Shown here one piece after another: positions 52,465-61,457 of a stretch of DNA of 64,000 nucleotides. A program made the translations under genes and the position numbers. A model generated the notes under the pieces. It ran no database searches and had not been told where the DNA came from. It worked only from the letters and a program-made list of their open reading frames with translations. Each line of letters opens with the position of its first letter. The first letter of the stretch is position 1. Origin of the DNA: Candidatus Heimdallarchaeota archaeon (GTDB lineage Archaea; Asgardarchaeota; Heimdallarchaeia; Heimdallarchaeales; Kariarchaeaceae). The stretch spans positions 1 to 64,000 of the forward strand of contig WAMJ01000292.1 of the NCBI GenBank assembly GCA_015522385.1, read 5' to 3'.

Positions 52465-54582
52465 ATGAGAATAAAATGTCATACCTGCAAAGGCAAGGGA
52501 TTTATTGAACACATAACCACATGTAACAGATGTAGAGGAACTGGAAAGACCACTATTACAATGGGCCAGGGTTCCGGGGATGACCAGAAATGTAAGACCT
52601 GTAACGGCAAAGGAAAGTTTGTGGACTCAGAACCATGCCCAGATGATTGTGAGGAGGGCTACTTCTACAAATGTGACTTCTGTGGAAAAGAGATTAGCAA
52701 AGCTGACGACAATATCTGTGAAGAATGCGCTGCAGACCCCTATGTGATCAAACTAATTCCCCCACTAAAAGAAGAATACCTAGATGGACACCGAGCACTT
52801 CTTGCTACAGTCTCCAAGATTCACAACGAGGACGTATACGTTTATATTGGAGACAGGAGTTTGGGAATCCACGCCCAATTCAAGACCTCCAATCCAAGAC
52901 AGTACAACATCGGACAGACTCTTGGTGTTGTACCCCGCAAGCCCATCCAAATGAAGGAGAAGTGGATCAACTACGTCAGTCCGATCCGCCACACCAACTT
53001 CAAGATCAAGTCCGTCCAGATGGACGTTGCCGAGAGATCAATCAGGGACATCACTGAGACCGGTCCCAACGGTGTACCCGGTGAGTTTATGGCACAGATC
53101 CTCAGTATTAAGCACCTGAGAAGCGGTCCCACATTTTTCACCCTCATAGACAAGAATGGTGATACCATTCAGGGTACGGCATTCAGCTCGGGTCAAAAGA
53201 GAGCATTTGCTTCCTTTGACAGGTACTCTGTTGTCACAGTAACTGGTGTTCTCGACACCTACAAGGACAAGGAGAGATTCCTGCTCTACAACATCAAGCC
53301 CGTCGTCTACGAGGACAGACAGACTTTCTACGAGGAGCTCGCATCAGTTGTAAGAGAACAGTCGAAGAAGCTTGACGATATCCCACTGACTGTCGAGACC
53401 GATCTATCTCTTAAGCTTAAACCTGCACTCGTACAGGCAGCAAAAGAGATCAGGAAAGCAATCATCTCTGGAAGAAATGTCCTGCTCAGGTACCACTCAC
53501 CCTGTGTGGACGGCGCCACTGCAGCATTCACCATTGACTATGCTATTCGAGCTCTCCTAAGATCTAGGGGTCGCAGAACAGATGAGTTCAGGTACATCGT
53601 CCGTCGACTACCCCTCAAGAGCCCGGTTTACGAGGCATCCGATATCATCAGAGACATTAGTTTTGTCCTTGACGGACCAGTACCGGGTGAGAAGATGCCA
53701 CTTGTCGTCATGATCGATGCTGGCTCATCAAAGGAGTCCCTTCCAGCTTATCAGATTGCAGAGGAGTATGACCTACCGACGATTATCATCGACCACCACT
53801 CAGTAGACAACGAGGTGCTTGACCTCGTGAACGTCGTGGTCAATCCGATGAACGTCACATCTGACTACAGGTTCTCGACATCCATGCTTGCATTTGAGCT
53901 GGCCAGATTGATCTTCCCCATGGACGATCTCTCCGAGGATCTCTACCACCTTGCGACTATCGGAGCAATATCCGACAAGGTCTCCGGTGAAGAGCTTGAT
54001 TTCTACCTCTCTAAGGTGAAGGAGAAAGAGGAAGAGACCGGTCTGACCTACGAGAAGATGGAGGATCTGAAGTACGCACTGGACTATGTCCTCTTTGGAC
54101 TCAGGTTCTCAGATGGAGGAGAGGTCGTGAGGGACATCCTCCAGATTGGGAAGAAGGATGGAAGAGCAGATGCTGCTGCTGCAGAGATCGCCAAACTCAG
54201 CAAGTCACTAGTCGAGAACGCAACAAAGACCATGGAGGCCAAGTCCGAGAAAGAGGAGGTAAATGGCGTATCGATCAGCAAGGTAAATCTTGAGCTCTTT
54301 GCACCACGCTTCGAGTTCCCCACACATGGACTTCTTGTTGGTGAGCTGCACAATAAGCTCTACCAAGGAGATGCAAAAGCACTCACACTCGGAATTGGTA
54401 CCGACTATATTGTCTTCAGGGGAAGCAACCTTGACAGCTCCCTTGACGAGGTCATCACCAAGCTCAAGGAGAAGTTCCCACTCGCGAATATCAGCGGTGG
54501 TGGACACGCTAATGTTGGGAGTATCAACTTCCTCATAGGCTTCAAGGATGAGATTGTAAGCTCAATCGGTGAACTTCTCTAA
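52465..54582 (+). CDS. Archaeal RecJ-like DHH phosphoesterase with DnaJ-type zinc fingers
   Basis: A 705-aa protein matching the archaeal group described as RecJ-like exonuclease with DnaJ-type zinc finger. The N-terminus has CHTCKGKG, CNRCRGTG and CKTCNGKG repeats (about 4-55), then CDFCGKEI/CEEC. Next is an S1/OB-like part and an OB fold (about 195-270, AQILSIKHLRSGPTFFTLID). The DHH domain has YHSPCVDGATAAFT (about 342-355), VVMIDAGSS, IIIDHHSVD (about 437-445) and the C-terminal DHHA1 part ends with NISGGGHANVGSINF. It probably degrades single-stranded DNA or RNA in repair or processing. The start was chosen by Shine-Dalgarno, TATA position and the family's usual first residues. Confidence 0.87.
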   Translation: MRIKCHTCKGKGFIEHITTCNRCRGTGKTTITMGQGSGDDQKCKTCNGKGKFVDSEPCPDDCEEGYFYKCDFCGKEISKADDNICEECAADPYVIKLIPPLKEEYLDGHRALLATVSKIHNEDVYVYIGDRSLGIHAQFKTSNPRQYNIGQTLGVVPRKPIQMKEKWINYVSPIRHTNFKIKSVQMDVAERSIRDITETGPNGVPGEFMAQILSIKHLRSGPTFFTLIDKNGDTIQGTAFSSGQKRAFASFDRYSVVTVTGVLDTYKDKERFLLYNIKPVVYEDRQTFYEELASVVREQSKKLDDIPLTVETDLSLKLKPALVQAAKEIRKAIISGRNVLLRYHSPCVDGATAAFTIDYAIRALLRSRGRRTDEFRYIVRRLPLKSPVYEASDIIRDISFVLDGPVPGEKMPLVVMIDAGSSKESLPAYQIAEEYDLPTIIIDHHSVDNEVLDLVNVVVNPMNVTSDYRFSTSMLAFELARLIFPMDDLSEDLYHLATIGAISDKVSGEELDFYLSKVKEKEEETGLTYEKMEDLKYALDYVLFGLRFSDGGEVVRDILQIGKKDGRADAAAAEIAKLSKSLVENATKTMEAKSEKEEVNGVSISKVNLELFAPRFEFPTHGLLVGELHNKLYQGDAKALTLGIGTDYIVFRGSNLDSSLDEVITKLKEKFPLANISGGGHANVGSINFLIGFKDEIVSSIGELL

Positions 54583-54627
54583 GCATTACACGAAAAGGTC
54601 TAAATAGATAATTTTTATACAGATGAT

Positions 54628-55140
54628 GTGAATATTTCATTCACTGTTTTTCTTAATGGGTTAATATTCATCCTGCCCGCGTATTTTGCAAATACGGTTC
54701 CAGTGTACATCAATGGAATAGGCAGATTAGACGGTGGTCTAAACTTCTTTGACGGGAAACCTTTGCTCGGTGCAAACAAGTCAATTGGAGGTCTGATCTC
54801 GGCCACCCTCGCTGGAGGTCTTCTCGGAATATCAACCTTCTTCTTCTTCAATGAGGTCATGGGACTATATCCCGTCTGGATAGGATTTGTCCAAGGATTC
54901 GGCGCTATGCTCGGCGATGCAGTGGGCTCTTTCATCAAAAGGCGTTTCAAGTTCAAGCCAGGTCAGGCGTTTCCTGTGATGGATCAGATTGGGTTTGTAG
55001 TCTTCGCCTACCTCCTCGTCTACCCCATTGAGCCAATACCACTCGAATGGCCTCTCTTGATTCTCCCCGCAACAATGATCCTGCACCTCTTCGCAAATAC
55101 CATCGCATACAAGATGGGGTGGAAGGACGTCTGGTGGTAG
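54628..55140 (+). CDS. carS: CDP-archaeol synthase CarS
   Basis: A 170-aa membrane enzyme that activates unsaturated archaetidic acid with CTP, a step in archaeal phospholipid synthesis. Family motifs: LPAYFANTVPVYI near the start, DGGLNFFDGKPLLGANKSIGG near 34-54, GFGAMLGDAVGSFIKRRFKFKPGQAFPVMDQIGF near 89-122, and several membrane helices. The start is a GTG; a TATA-like CTAAATAG (54600-54607) sits about 25 nt before it, consistent with a leaderless message. With the GGR-family gene at 9.6 kb it marks the organism as an archaeon. Confidence 0.93.
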   Translation: MNISFTVFLNGLIFILPAYFANTVPVYINGIGRLDGGLNFFDGKPLLGANKSIGGLISATLAGGLLGISTFFFFNEVMGLYPVWIGFVQGFGAMLGDAVGSFIKRRFKFKPGQAFPVMDQIGFVVFAYLLVYPIEPIPLEWPLLILPATMILHLFANTIAYKMGWKDVWW

Positions 55141-55318
55141 AATCCAATATCTCGATCAATTCAGAATTGATTTGTTCAATGTACGGGAAAACACCACAGA
55201 TACAGTTAGACCTGCGCCGAACTATTGCTCCTAATTTTATGTGTTCCCATCATCGAAGGACGACTAGATAACTTAAATTAATATAGCAATTGGTGAAGCT
55301 GAATTGTTGTTAGAGCAT

Positions 55319-55762
55319 ATGTTGAGCCAAGAGATAGCATCGAGGTACAAGAACGACAAGACCGCAATTATCCAGATGCTTAATGCTATACAAGATCACT
55401 ACGGCTATCTACCCAAGGACGAGATTATATCACTCTCCAAATCTATCATGCTCCCTATGAGCAAGATCTGGGGAATAATAACATTCTACTCACACTATAA
55501 GCTCACCAAACCTGCGAAACATCCCGTGAGAGTATGTAGTGGGACTGCGTGCCATGTCAAGAGCTCGAAGTTGCTCAAGGATGTGTTTGAAGAATTGATT
55601 GAGGATCTTCCAGAGGAAGAGGTCTCTGTCGAGAGTGTAGCGTGCTTAGGTTGTTGCGCACTGGCACCTGTGTTCGAAGTGAACGGTGAGGTTCATGGTG
55701 GAATGACAAAGAAAAAAGTAGAGGAGCTAGCTTCGGAGTTGCATGGGGAGGAGATGAGATGA
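55319..55762 (+). CDS. NuoE/HylC-type 2Fe-2S subunit of a formate dehydrogenase complex
   Basis: A 147-aa thioredoxin-like 2Fe-2S protein. The cluster cysteines are in VCSGTACHV (C-x4-C) and ACLGCCALAP (C-x3-C). The helical N-terminal part (IIQMLNAIQDHYGYLP, then WGIITFYSHY) is typical of the 24-kDa subunit of complex I and of bifurcating hydrogenases and formate dehydrogenases. The open frame reaches a TTG at 55304; the ATG at 55319 gives the usual N-terminus. It is the first gene of a three-gene operon; the next gene overlaps it by 4 bp. A TATA-like AAATTAATATA (55275-55285) lies upstream. Confidence 0.9.
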   Translation: MLSQEIASRYKNDKTAIIQMLNAIQDHYGYLPKDEIISLSKSIMLPMSKIWGIITFYSHYKLTKPAKHPVRVCSGTACHVKSSKLLKDVFEELIEDLPEEEVSVESVACLGCCALAPVFEVNGEVHGGMTKKKVEELASELHGEEMR

Positions 55763-57543
55763 CCCATAGCATAAAGGTATGCCAAGGAACAGGTTGCCTC
55801 AGCTCGAAATCAGACGAGATCACCGACCTTCTGAGGATAAAAGCGGGAGAAGATGTGGAAGTGACGATAACAGGATGTCACGGGTTCTGCTCTCAAGGAC
55901 CAATTGTACTTGTTGATGATGTGCTGTACACCCATACTACGAAAAACGATTCCAAGTTCATCCTCAAGAACCATATCAGGGATGGAAAAATACTCAAGAA
56001 TAGACTGTACAAGAATCCTGCGGATAAGTCGAGGATAGAGAAGTACGGTGACATCCCATTCTACTCCAAGCAGACCCGAATACTGCTTGAGAGATGTGGG
56101 AATATCGATCCAGAGAATATTGACGACTATATCTCAGCCGGGGGATATCAGAGCCTCAAGAAGGCGATCGATCTGGGTCCAGAGGCAATTATCAAGATAG
56201 TAAAGGAATCAGGGCTCAGGGGGAGAGGAGGAGCTGGCTTCCCCACCGGCGTCAAATGGGAATTCGCTAGGAATGCACCCGGTGCGCAGAAGTACATAAT
56301 CATCAACGCTGATGAGGGAGATCCAGGAGCTTTCATGGACAGATCGATACTTGAGGCAGATCCGCACTCTGTCATCGAGGGCATGATGATTGGAGCTATT
56401 GCCATCGGTGCATCCACTGGATATATCTACGTCAGAGCGGAGTACCCACTGGCGGTGTCAAGATTCAGGAAGGCAGTTGAGCAGGCAAGAGAGAGGGGCT
56501 ATATTGGAGAGAACATCCTAGGGTCCAAGTTCTCTTTCGACATAGTGGTGAACGAGGGGGCAGGTGCTTTTGTATGCGGTGAGGAAACGGCACTGATCGC
56601 TTCCATCGAGGGAAAAAGGGGTAATCCGCGTCAGAAACCACCTTTCCCAGCGATATCTGGACTCTTCGGTGCACCGACTAATATCAACAATGTCAAGAGC
56701 TTTGCAGCGGTTACATGGATAATCAAGCATGGAGCAGAGAAATTTAGAAGCTTGGGGACCAAGGACAGTCCCGGCACTGCGATCTTCTCACTCACTGGCA
56801 AGGTGAATAACTCAGGGCTCATTGAAGTAGAAATGGGGACAACCCTGCGGGAGATCATCTTCGGAATCGGTGGGGGTATTCCCAAGAACAAGAAGTTCAA
56901 AGCAGTTCAGACAGGAGGACCATCTGGAGGATGTATCCCTGAACAGTACCTAGATACCCCTGTTGATTACTCAACTCTAGCAGATCTCGGGTCAATTATG
57001 GGGAGTGGAGGGATGGTAGTCATTGACGAAAGCACGTGCATTGTAGAATTCGCCAAGTACTTCTTGTCATTTACCCAGAAAGAATCCTGTGGGAAATGTA
57101 CACCTTGCAGAGAAGGGACTTTGAGGGCAAAGGAGATACTTGAGAGGATAACATCAGGAGATGGCAAGTTATCCGATTTAGAGGATCTCTCAAAACTCGC
57201 GAGGGTGATCAAGACTACATCCCTTTGTGGTCTTGGACAGACCGCACCCAATCCCGTGTTAAGTACTCTGCAGTACTTCAGGGAGGAGTATATCGAGCAC
57301 ATTGTTGATGGTATGTGCAGAGCGGGAGTATGCAAAGGAATGTTCTCCCTCGAGATCAATCACGATGTCTGCATCAACTGTTCAAAGTGCCAGAAATCAT
57401 GCACATTTGACAGTGTGCTGGGCAATAGAGAGCAGGGATTCGTGATCAATTCGGAGACGTGCGAGGGGTGTAGAGCGTGCCTTGAATCTTGTCCTGTAAA
57501 TGGAATAGAGGTCAGACCTCCTATCGAACTGAAGGTGAAATGA
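55759..57543 (+). CDS. NuoF/HylB-type flavin and iron-sulfur subunit (NAD(P)H site)
   Basis: A 594-aa subunit: an N-terminal 2Fe-2S thioredoxin-like domain (VCQGTGCLSSKSD, CHGFCSQGP; about 1-85), the FMN/NADH domain (GLRGRGGAGFPTGVKW near 155-170, NADEGDPGAFMDRSILE near 178-194), an SLBB domain, the 4Fe-4S motif ESCGKCTPCREGT near 439-451, and a C-terminal two-cluster ferredoxin (CINCSKCQKSC, CEGCRACLESCP). This arrangement is that of HylB/HydB in NAD-dependent electron-bifurcating hydrogenases and formate dehydrogenases, rather than complex I NuoF, which lacks the end domains. It overlaps both neighbours in the operon. Confidence 0.92.
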   Translation: MTHSIKVCQGTGCLSSKSDEITDLLRIKAGEDVEVTITGCHGFCSQGPIVLVDDVLYTHTTKNDSKFILKNHIRDGKILKNRLYKNPADKSRIEKYGDIPFYSKQTRILLERCGNIDPENIDDYISAGGYQSLKKAIDLGPEAIIKIVKESGLRGRGGAGFPTGVKWEFARNAPGAQKYIIINADEGDPGAFMDRSILEADPHSVIEGMMIGAIAIGASTGYIYVRAEYPLAVSRFRKAVEQARERGYIGENILGSKFSFDIVVNEGAGAFVCGEETALIASIEGKRGNPRQKPPFPAISGLFGAPTNINNVKSFAAVTWIIKHGAEKFRSLGTKDSPGTAIFSLTGKVNNSGLIEVEMGTTLREIIFGIGGGIPKNKKFKAVQTGGPSGGCIPEQYLDTPVDYSTLADLGSIMGSGGMVVIDESTCIVEFAKYFLSFTQKESCGKCTPCREGTLRAKEILERITSGDGKLSDLEDLSKLARVIKTTSLCGLGQTAPNPVLSTLQYFREEYIEHIVDGMCRAGVCKGMFSLEINHDVCINCSKCQKSCTFDSVLGNREQGFVINSETCEGCRACLESCPVNGIEVRPPIELKVK

Positions 57544-60305
57544 TGGAATTAGAGACAGTGAAATACATGAACGTTGACGGGAAGGAGGTTGCTTTCTACC
57601 CCACCGATACTTACCTAACGGCCCTGCGCCGAGCGGGATTCGATATACCCACCCTGTGCTATGATCCTGAGCTCACACCTTCGGGTAACTGCAGGTTGTG
57701 CTCGATAGAGGTGGAGGGAGCGAGGAACCTCGTCAGCTCGTGCAGCATGAAACCCCGGGAGAATGACGTGGTGCACACCGACTCACCGAAGGTGAGAGAG
57801 TCGATTGAAGTTCTTCTCGAACTGATCATCGCCAGCCACCCCTTGAAGTGCATTGTCTGTGACAAGCAGGGTAACTGTACACTAGAAAAACTAGCGTACA
57901 AGTACCTTGATGCTGAGACAATCGCCAAGTACCAAGGTGCTCAACCCGAAAGACCTGAGAACGAGGTCAATGACTTCTTCATGCTTGATTACTCCATGTG
58001 TATTCGTTGCGGGAAGTGTGTACAGGTAGTGGATGAGATACAGAACTGCGGTGTCCTATCCATGGCCGAACGTGGATTTGAGACCTTCCCATCAGCGGGA
58101 TTCGGGCAGACATTCGAGGAAGCGGGTTGCGTGGCATGTGGAAACTGTGTATCGGTTTGCCCAGTGGATGCGCTAAAGCCGATCAGCGCGATCAAAGCGG
58201 GCAAAGAACCTGACTTCAAGAGGGTACAGTCTACGTGTGTATACTGTGGTGTCGGTTGTCAACTAGAATTTGTCGTAGACGAGAAGAAGAATAAGATCGC
58301 ATACGTGGACTCCGTCAGATCTGGGAATCGGGATGTCAATGGTCTCGCACTCTGTGTGAAAGGAAGATACGGATGGGATTTCATACACCACGAGGACAGG
58401 TTGAACTATCCCCTGATCAGGGAGGACGGGGAGCTTCGAAGAGCGACATGGGATGAGGCGATGGATCTCATTGAGAGACGTATGAAGGAGATTTTGGTCG
58501 ATCATGGCCCCGAAGCCTTCGCTTTCCTGTCCTCTGCGAAGTGCACAAACGAGGAGAACTACCTCATGCAAAAATTTGCCCGTTCAGCAATCGGTACGAA
58601 TAATGTGGATCACTGCGCAAGGTTGTGCCACGCGTCCACAGTCACCGGTCTGGTCAGAACCTTCGGATCAGGAGCCATGACCAACTCCATCCAAGACTTG
58701 ACGCACGACGCAGATGTCATCTTTGTCATCGGCTCGAACACTACGGAGGCACACCCAGTAATTGGCAACAAGATAAAAAGGGCTAAACTCGAGGGAAGAA
58801 CCGAGCTGATCGTAGCAGATCCTCGAAACATCGAGTTGGCACAGATCGCCGATATACACATGCAACAGAGACCGGGGACAGATATTGCCATTATCAACGC
58901 TATGCTCAAGGTCATCATCGAAGAGGACCTTGTTGCTCTCGACTTCGTAAGAGAGAGGACTGAAGGCTTCGATGAGCTGGTCAAGAAGCTCGAGGGTATC
59001 TCGGTCGAGGACATGTGCAAAATAGCGGGAGTAGAGGAGGAAGATCTACGCAGAGCAACCAAGATGTACGCTACTGCAGATAGGGCTGCCATCGTCTACT
59101 CCATGGGGATCACCCAGCACTCCACAGGGACATACAATGTCGCATCGCTGGCCAACCTCGCCATGATCACCGGGAACGTGGGCAAACCGGGTACAGGCGT
59201 GAATCCACTGAGAGGTCAGAACAACGTGCAGGGGGCGTGTGACCTCGGTGCCCTCCCCGACGTATACCCAGGGTACCAGAAGGTAGCTAACGACGGGACC
59301 ATCGAGTTCTTCAAGGAGAAATGGGACAACCCGAACCTCTCACAGGTCCCGGGACTCACCGTTGTGGAGATGATGCACGCAGCGCATCTCGGGATGATCA
59401 AGGCGATGTACATCATGGGTGAAAACCCTGCGTTATCGGATCCAAACGTCAACAAGGTCCGGGACGCTCTATCCTCTCTCGACTTTCTCGTTGTCCAAGA
59501 TCTCTTCCTCAGCGAGACGGCACATTACGCTGATGTCGTACTGCCAGTAGTGTCCTTCGCGGAGAAGGACGGTACCTTTACCAACACCGAGAGAAGGGTT
59601 CAACGGGTGAACGCTGCTCTCAGACCTGAGTACGAGAGGAGAGCAGATTGGAAGATCCTCGCAGACCTTCTGAGGAGGTTTGGTATACCTGCAGACTACA
59701 ACGACCCCTCTGACATATTGAGAGAGATCAACGAAGTCACACCCATCTATGGAGGTATCACCCCTGAGAGGTTGGAGGAGACCACCTTGAGCTGGCCCTG
59801 TCGAACAACTGACGATCCCGGGACGAGGATACTTCACGAGAAGAGCTTCACGATCGGGAAGGGTAAGATCATCCCCATCGACTTTCAAGACGCAGCAGAG
59901 CTCCCTGACGAGGAGTATCCGTACATCTTGACCACTGGGAGGAATCTCTACCACTTCCACACTGGAGAGATGACCCACCGATCCGAAGGACTGCACAATC
60001 GCAGACCCTACGAGCTGACGGAGATAAACCCAGCAGACGCGGAAAAGCTCGGAATCAAGGAGGGAGATATGATCCGCCTGACGTCACGTAGAGGGTCACT
60101 GGTAACCATAGCCAAAATTACCGAGAAGATCAAACCCAAGGTTATCTTCATGACCTTCCACCACAGGGAAGCCGCGGCGAATCTGCTCACGAATGACGTG
60201 CTCGACCCTTACGCCAAGATTCCGGAGCTCAAGGTTGCTGCCATCAGGATAGAGAAGGTCGATGAGCTCACCGAGGAAAGGCCCTTACCCATAGCTGGAG
60301 ACTGA
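57540..60305 (+). CDS. fdhA: Molybdopterin-dependent formate dehydrogenase catalytic subunit
   Basis: A 921-aa protein. The NuoG-like N-terminus has a 2Fe-2S domain (CYDPELTPSGNCRLCSIE), a His-Cys motif (SHPLKCIVCDKQGNC) and two ferredoxin clusters (CIRCGKC, CVACGNCVSVCP). The catalytic part starts with CVYCGVGCQLEF and continues with the molybdopterin domains. The active-site segment reads HCARLCHASTVTGLV then FGSGAMTNS, so the metal ligand is Cys where many enzymes have selenocysteine, with the catalytic His next to it. It oxidises formate to CO2 or the reverse and passes electrons to the NuoE/NuoF-like subunits. The start overlaps the previous stop (ATGATG at 57540); an upstream extension to 57489 lacks support. 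The moa genes in the window make its cofactor. Confidence 0.93.
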   Translation: MMELETVKYMNVDGKEVAFYPTDTYLTALRRAGFDIPTLCYDPELTPSGNCRLCSIEVEGARNLVSSCSMKPRENDVVHTDSPKVRESIEVLLELIIASHPLKCIVCDKQGNCTLEKLAYKYLDAETIAKYQGAQPERPENEVNDFFMLDYSMCIRCGKCVQVVDEIQNCGVLSMAERGFETFPSAGFGQTFEEAGCVACGNCVSVCPVDALKPISAIKAGKEPDFKRVQSTCVYCGVGCQLEFVVDEKKNKIAYVDSVRSGNRDVNGLALCVKGRYGWDFIHHEDRLNYPLIREDGELRRATWDEAMDLIERRMKEILVDHGPEAFAFLSSAKCTNEENYLMQKFARSAIGTNNVDHCARLCHASTVTGLVRTFGSGAMTNSIQDLTHDADVIFVIGSNTTEAHPVIGNKIKRAKLEGRTELIVADPRNIELAQIADIHMQQRPGTDIAIINAMLKVIIEEDLVALDFVRERTEGFDELVKKLEGISVEDMCKIAGVEEEDLRRATKMYATADRAAIVYSMGITQHSTGTYNVASLANLAMITGNVGKPGTGVNPLRGQNNVQGACDLGALPDVYPGYQKVANDGTIEFFKEKWDNPNLSQVPGLTVVEMMHAAHLGMIKAMYIMGENPALSDPNVNKVRDALSSLDFLVVQDLFLSETAHYADVVLPVVSFAEKDGTFTNTERRVQRVNAALRPEYERRADWKILADLLRRFGIPADYNDPSDILREINEVTPIYGGITPERLEETTLSWPCRTTDDPGTRILHEKSFTIGKGKIIPIDFQDAAELPDEEYPYILTTGRNLYHFHTGEMTHRSEGLHNRRPYELTEINPADAEKLGIKEGDMIRLTSRRGSLVTIAKITEKIKPKVIFMTFHHREAAANLLTNDVLDPYAKIPELKVAAIRIEKVDELTEERPLPIAGD

Positions 60306-60344
60306 AATTCCAAAAAGATAGACATATTTAATACCTGAAATTCT

Positions 60345-61313
60345 ATGATTCCATCAGTGCAGATTAGCGAACTCGATCTTGATGACCCAGAGGATGTCAG
60401 AACATACCTTGGCACCAGATCAAAGTTAGCGGACAAATACCAGAAAGGAATTAGACTTGACAATGACGTCATCCATCTGAACAAGATGAGAAAGATGAGG
60501 ACGTGGATGGTTGATTCTGGTGACTTGGGATACATCTCGGTTGAGGTCACAGAAGCAACACACGGTGAGATCGTGATCGAGCTTGACACGGACAACCACA
60601 GACGGAGAGACTCTGTATACGGTGAGATCCTGAGTAGAGTAGAGCACCTACCCGAGACTCTAGTACTGTACTGGATTGACAATCACCCCCGAAGAAGCCA
60701 TCTCGATTGGGTAATGGATAACGGAGGGAAGATTGTACAGAGAGAACACTATAACCAACTCCAGATCTCCGAGGCCAACTGGAAATACATCTCTGATGTG
60801 ACAAAGAGCTTTGATCTGGACTACCAAACGACAGTCATCCACTCCGACAGGCTGTTCACTTGGTACTTGGAAGACGATGAGTTCTCCGACCAGATGGCAG
60901 AGTTCAAGTCCCTCGCACATGCTGGAGTACCGAGTGGTGAGTCCACCCAATTACCAAAGAAGTACACAAGTGATGATCTCAGGTCAAGGGCAAGGGCGAG
61001 GATGGGGAAGGAGGAGTACAGTTTCTTCCTCACCCTCACCATGGATGGTGACACGATTGTAGGATCCTCAAAACTGAATCTGCACGGGGACACTGGTCAC
61101 AACGGGATGACAGCTGTTCGACCGGAGTACAGGGGGAAGGGTATAGCTACATACATGAAGGCAGTAATGCTGGAATTCGTTCGAGACAACCTAAACCTCA
61201 GCAGAATACTCACCGACAACGCTGAGGACAACTACCCAATCCTGAAACTCAACCAGAATCTGGGGTTCAAGAAGATAGCAGAGAAGGTGAAGATAGAGAT
61301 TCCAACAGTCTGA
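60345..61313 (+). CDS. GNAT-family acetyltransferase (322 aa)
   Basis: The C-terminal half is a GNAT domain: YSFFLTLTMDGDTIVGSSKLN near 223-243, then the acetyl-CoA-binding motif TAVRPEYRGKGIATYMKAVML near 252-272 (R/Q-x-x-G-x-G/A pattern) and NYPILKLNQNLGFKKIAEKV near the end. The N-terminal half (about 60-150) may be a degenerate first GNAT domain, as in two-domain mycothiol-synthase-like proteins. The substrate is unknown. It stands 39 bp after fdhA on the same strand. Confidence 0.8.
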   Translation: MIPSVQISELDLDDPEDVRTYLGTRSKLADKYQKGIRLDNDVIHLNKMRKMRTWMVDSGDLGYISVEVTEATHGEIVIELDTDNHRRRDSVYGEILSRVEHLPETLVLYWIDNHPRRSHLDWVMDNGGKIVQREHYNQLQISEANWKYISDVTKSFDLDYQTTVIHSDRLFTWYLEDDEFSDQMAEFKSLAHAGVPSGESTQLPKKYTSDDLRSRARARMGKEEYSFFLTLTMDGDTIVGSSKLNLHGDTGHNGMTAVRPEYRGKGIATYMKAVMLEFVRDNLNLSRILTDNAEDNYPILKLNQNLGFKKIAEKVKIEIPTV

Positions 61314-61428
61314 ACAGCTCGCAAAGAAGGCTGAAACCATGAGGTAGAAATTGCGCTTAGCTACCGCTATACGCAAAGAGGTATAGAGACATGTGCTATT
61401 CACCCAATTTTACCTTCTGATCATTGGG

Positions 61429-61436
61429 TATAAAAT
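61429..61436 (+). promoter_or_regulatory. TATA box of the beta-helix surface protein gene
   Basis: TATAAAAT centred 26 nt before the ATG at 61458, so the mRNA is probably leaderless. It is flanked upstream by an inverted repeat ACCCAAT (61402-61408) / ATTGGGT (61423-61429) that ends at the box and could serve as a regulator site. Confidence 0.5.
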
Positions 61437-61457
61437 TACAAAGAAAAGTATGATAAA

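Noticed and set aside
55141..55318. A possible tRNA or small RNA in the gap before the formate dehydrogenase operon
   Set aside because: No cloverleaf, no T-arm-like GTTCRANNC in place, and no strong stem; it looks like a plain promoter region.
59469..59996. A 175-codon minus-strand frame inside fdhA
   Set aside because: Antisense shadow of a strongly conserved enzyme gene; no start signal or recognisable protein.
57540..60305. Selenocysteine in the formate dehydrogenase
   Set aside because: The active-site position is encoded as Cys (RLCHAS) and the frame has no internal TGA.
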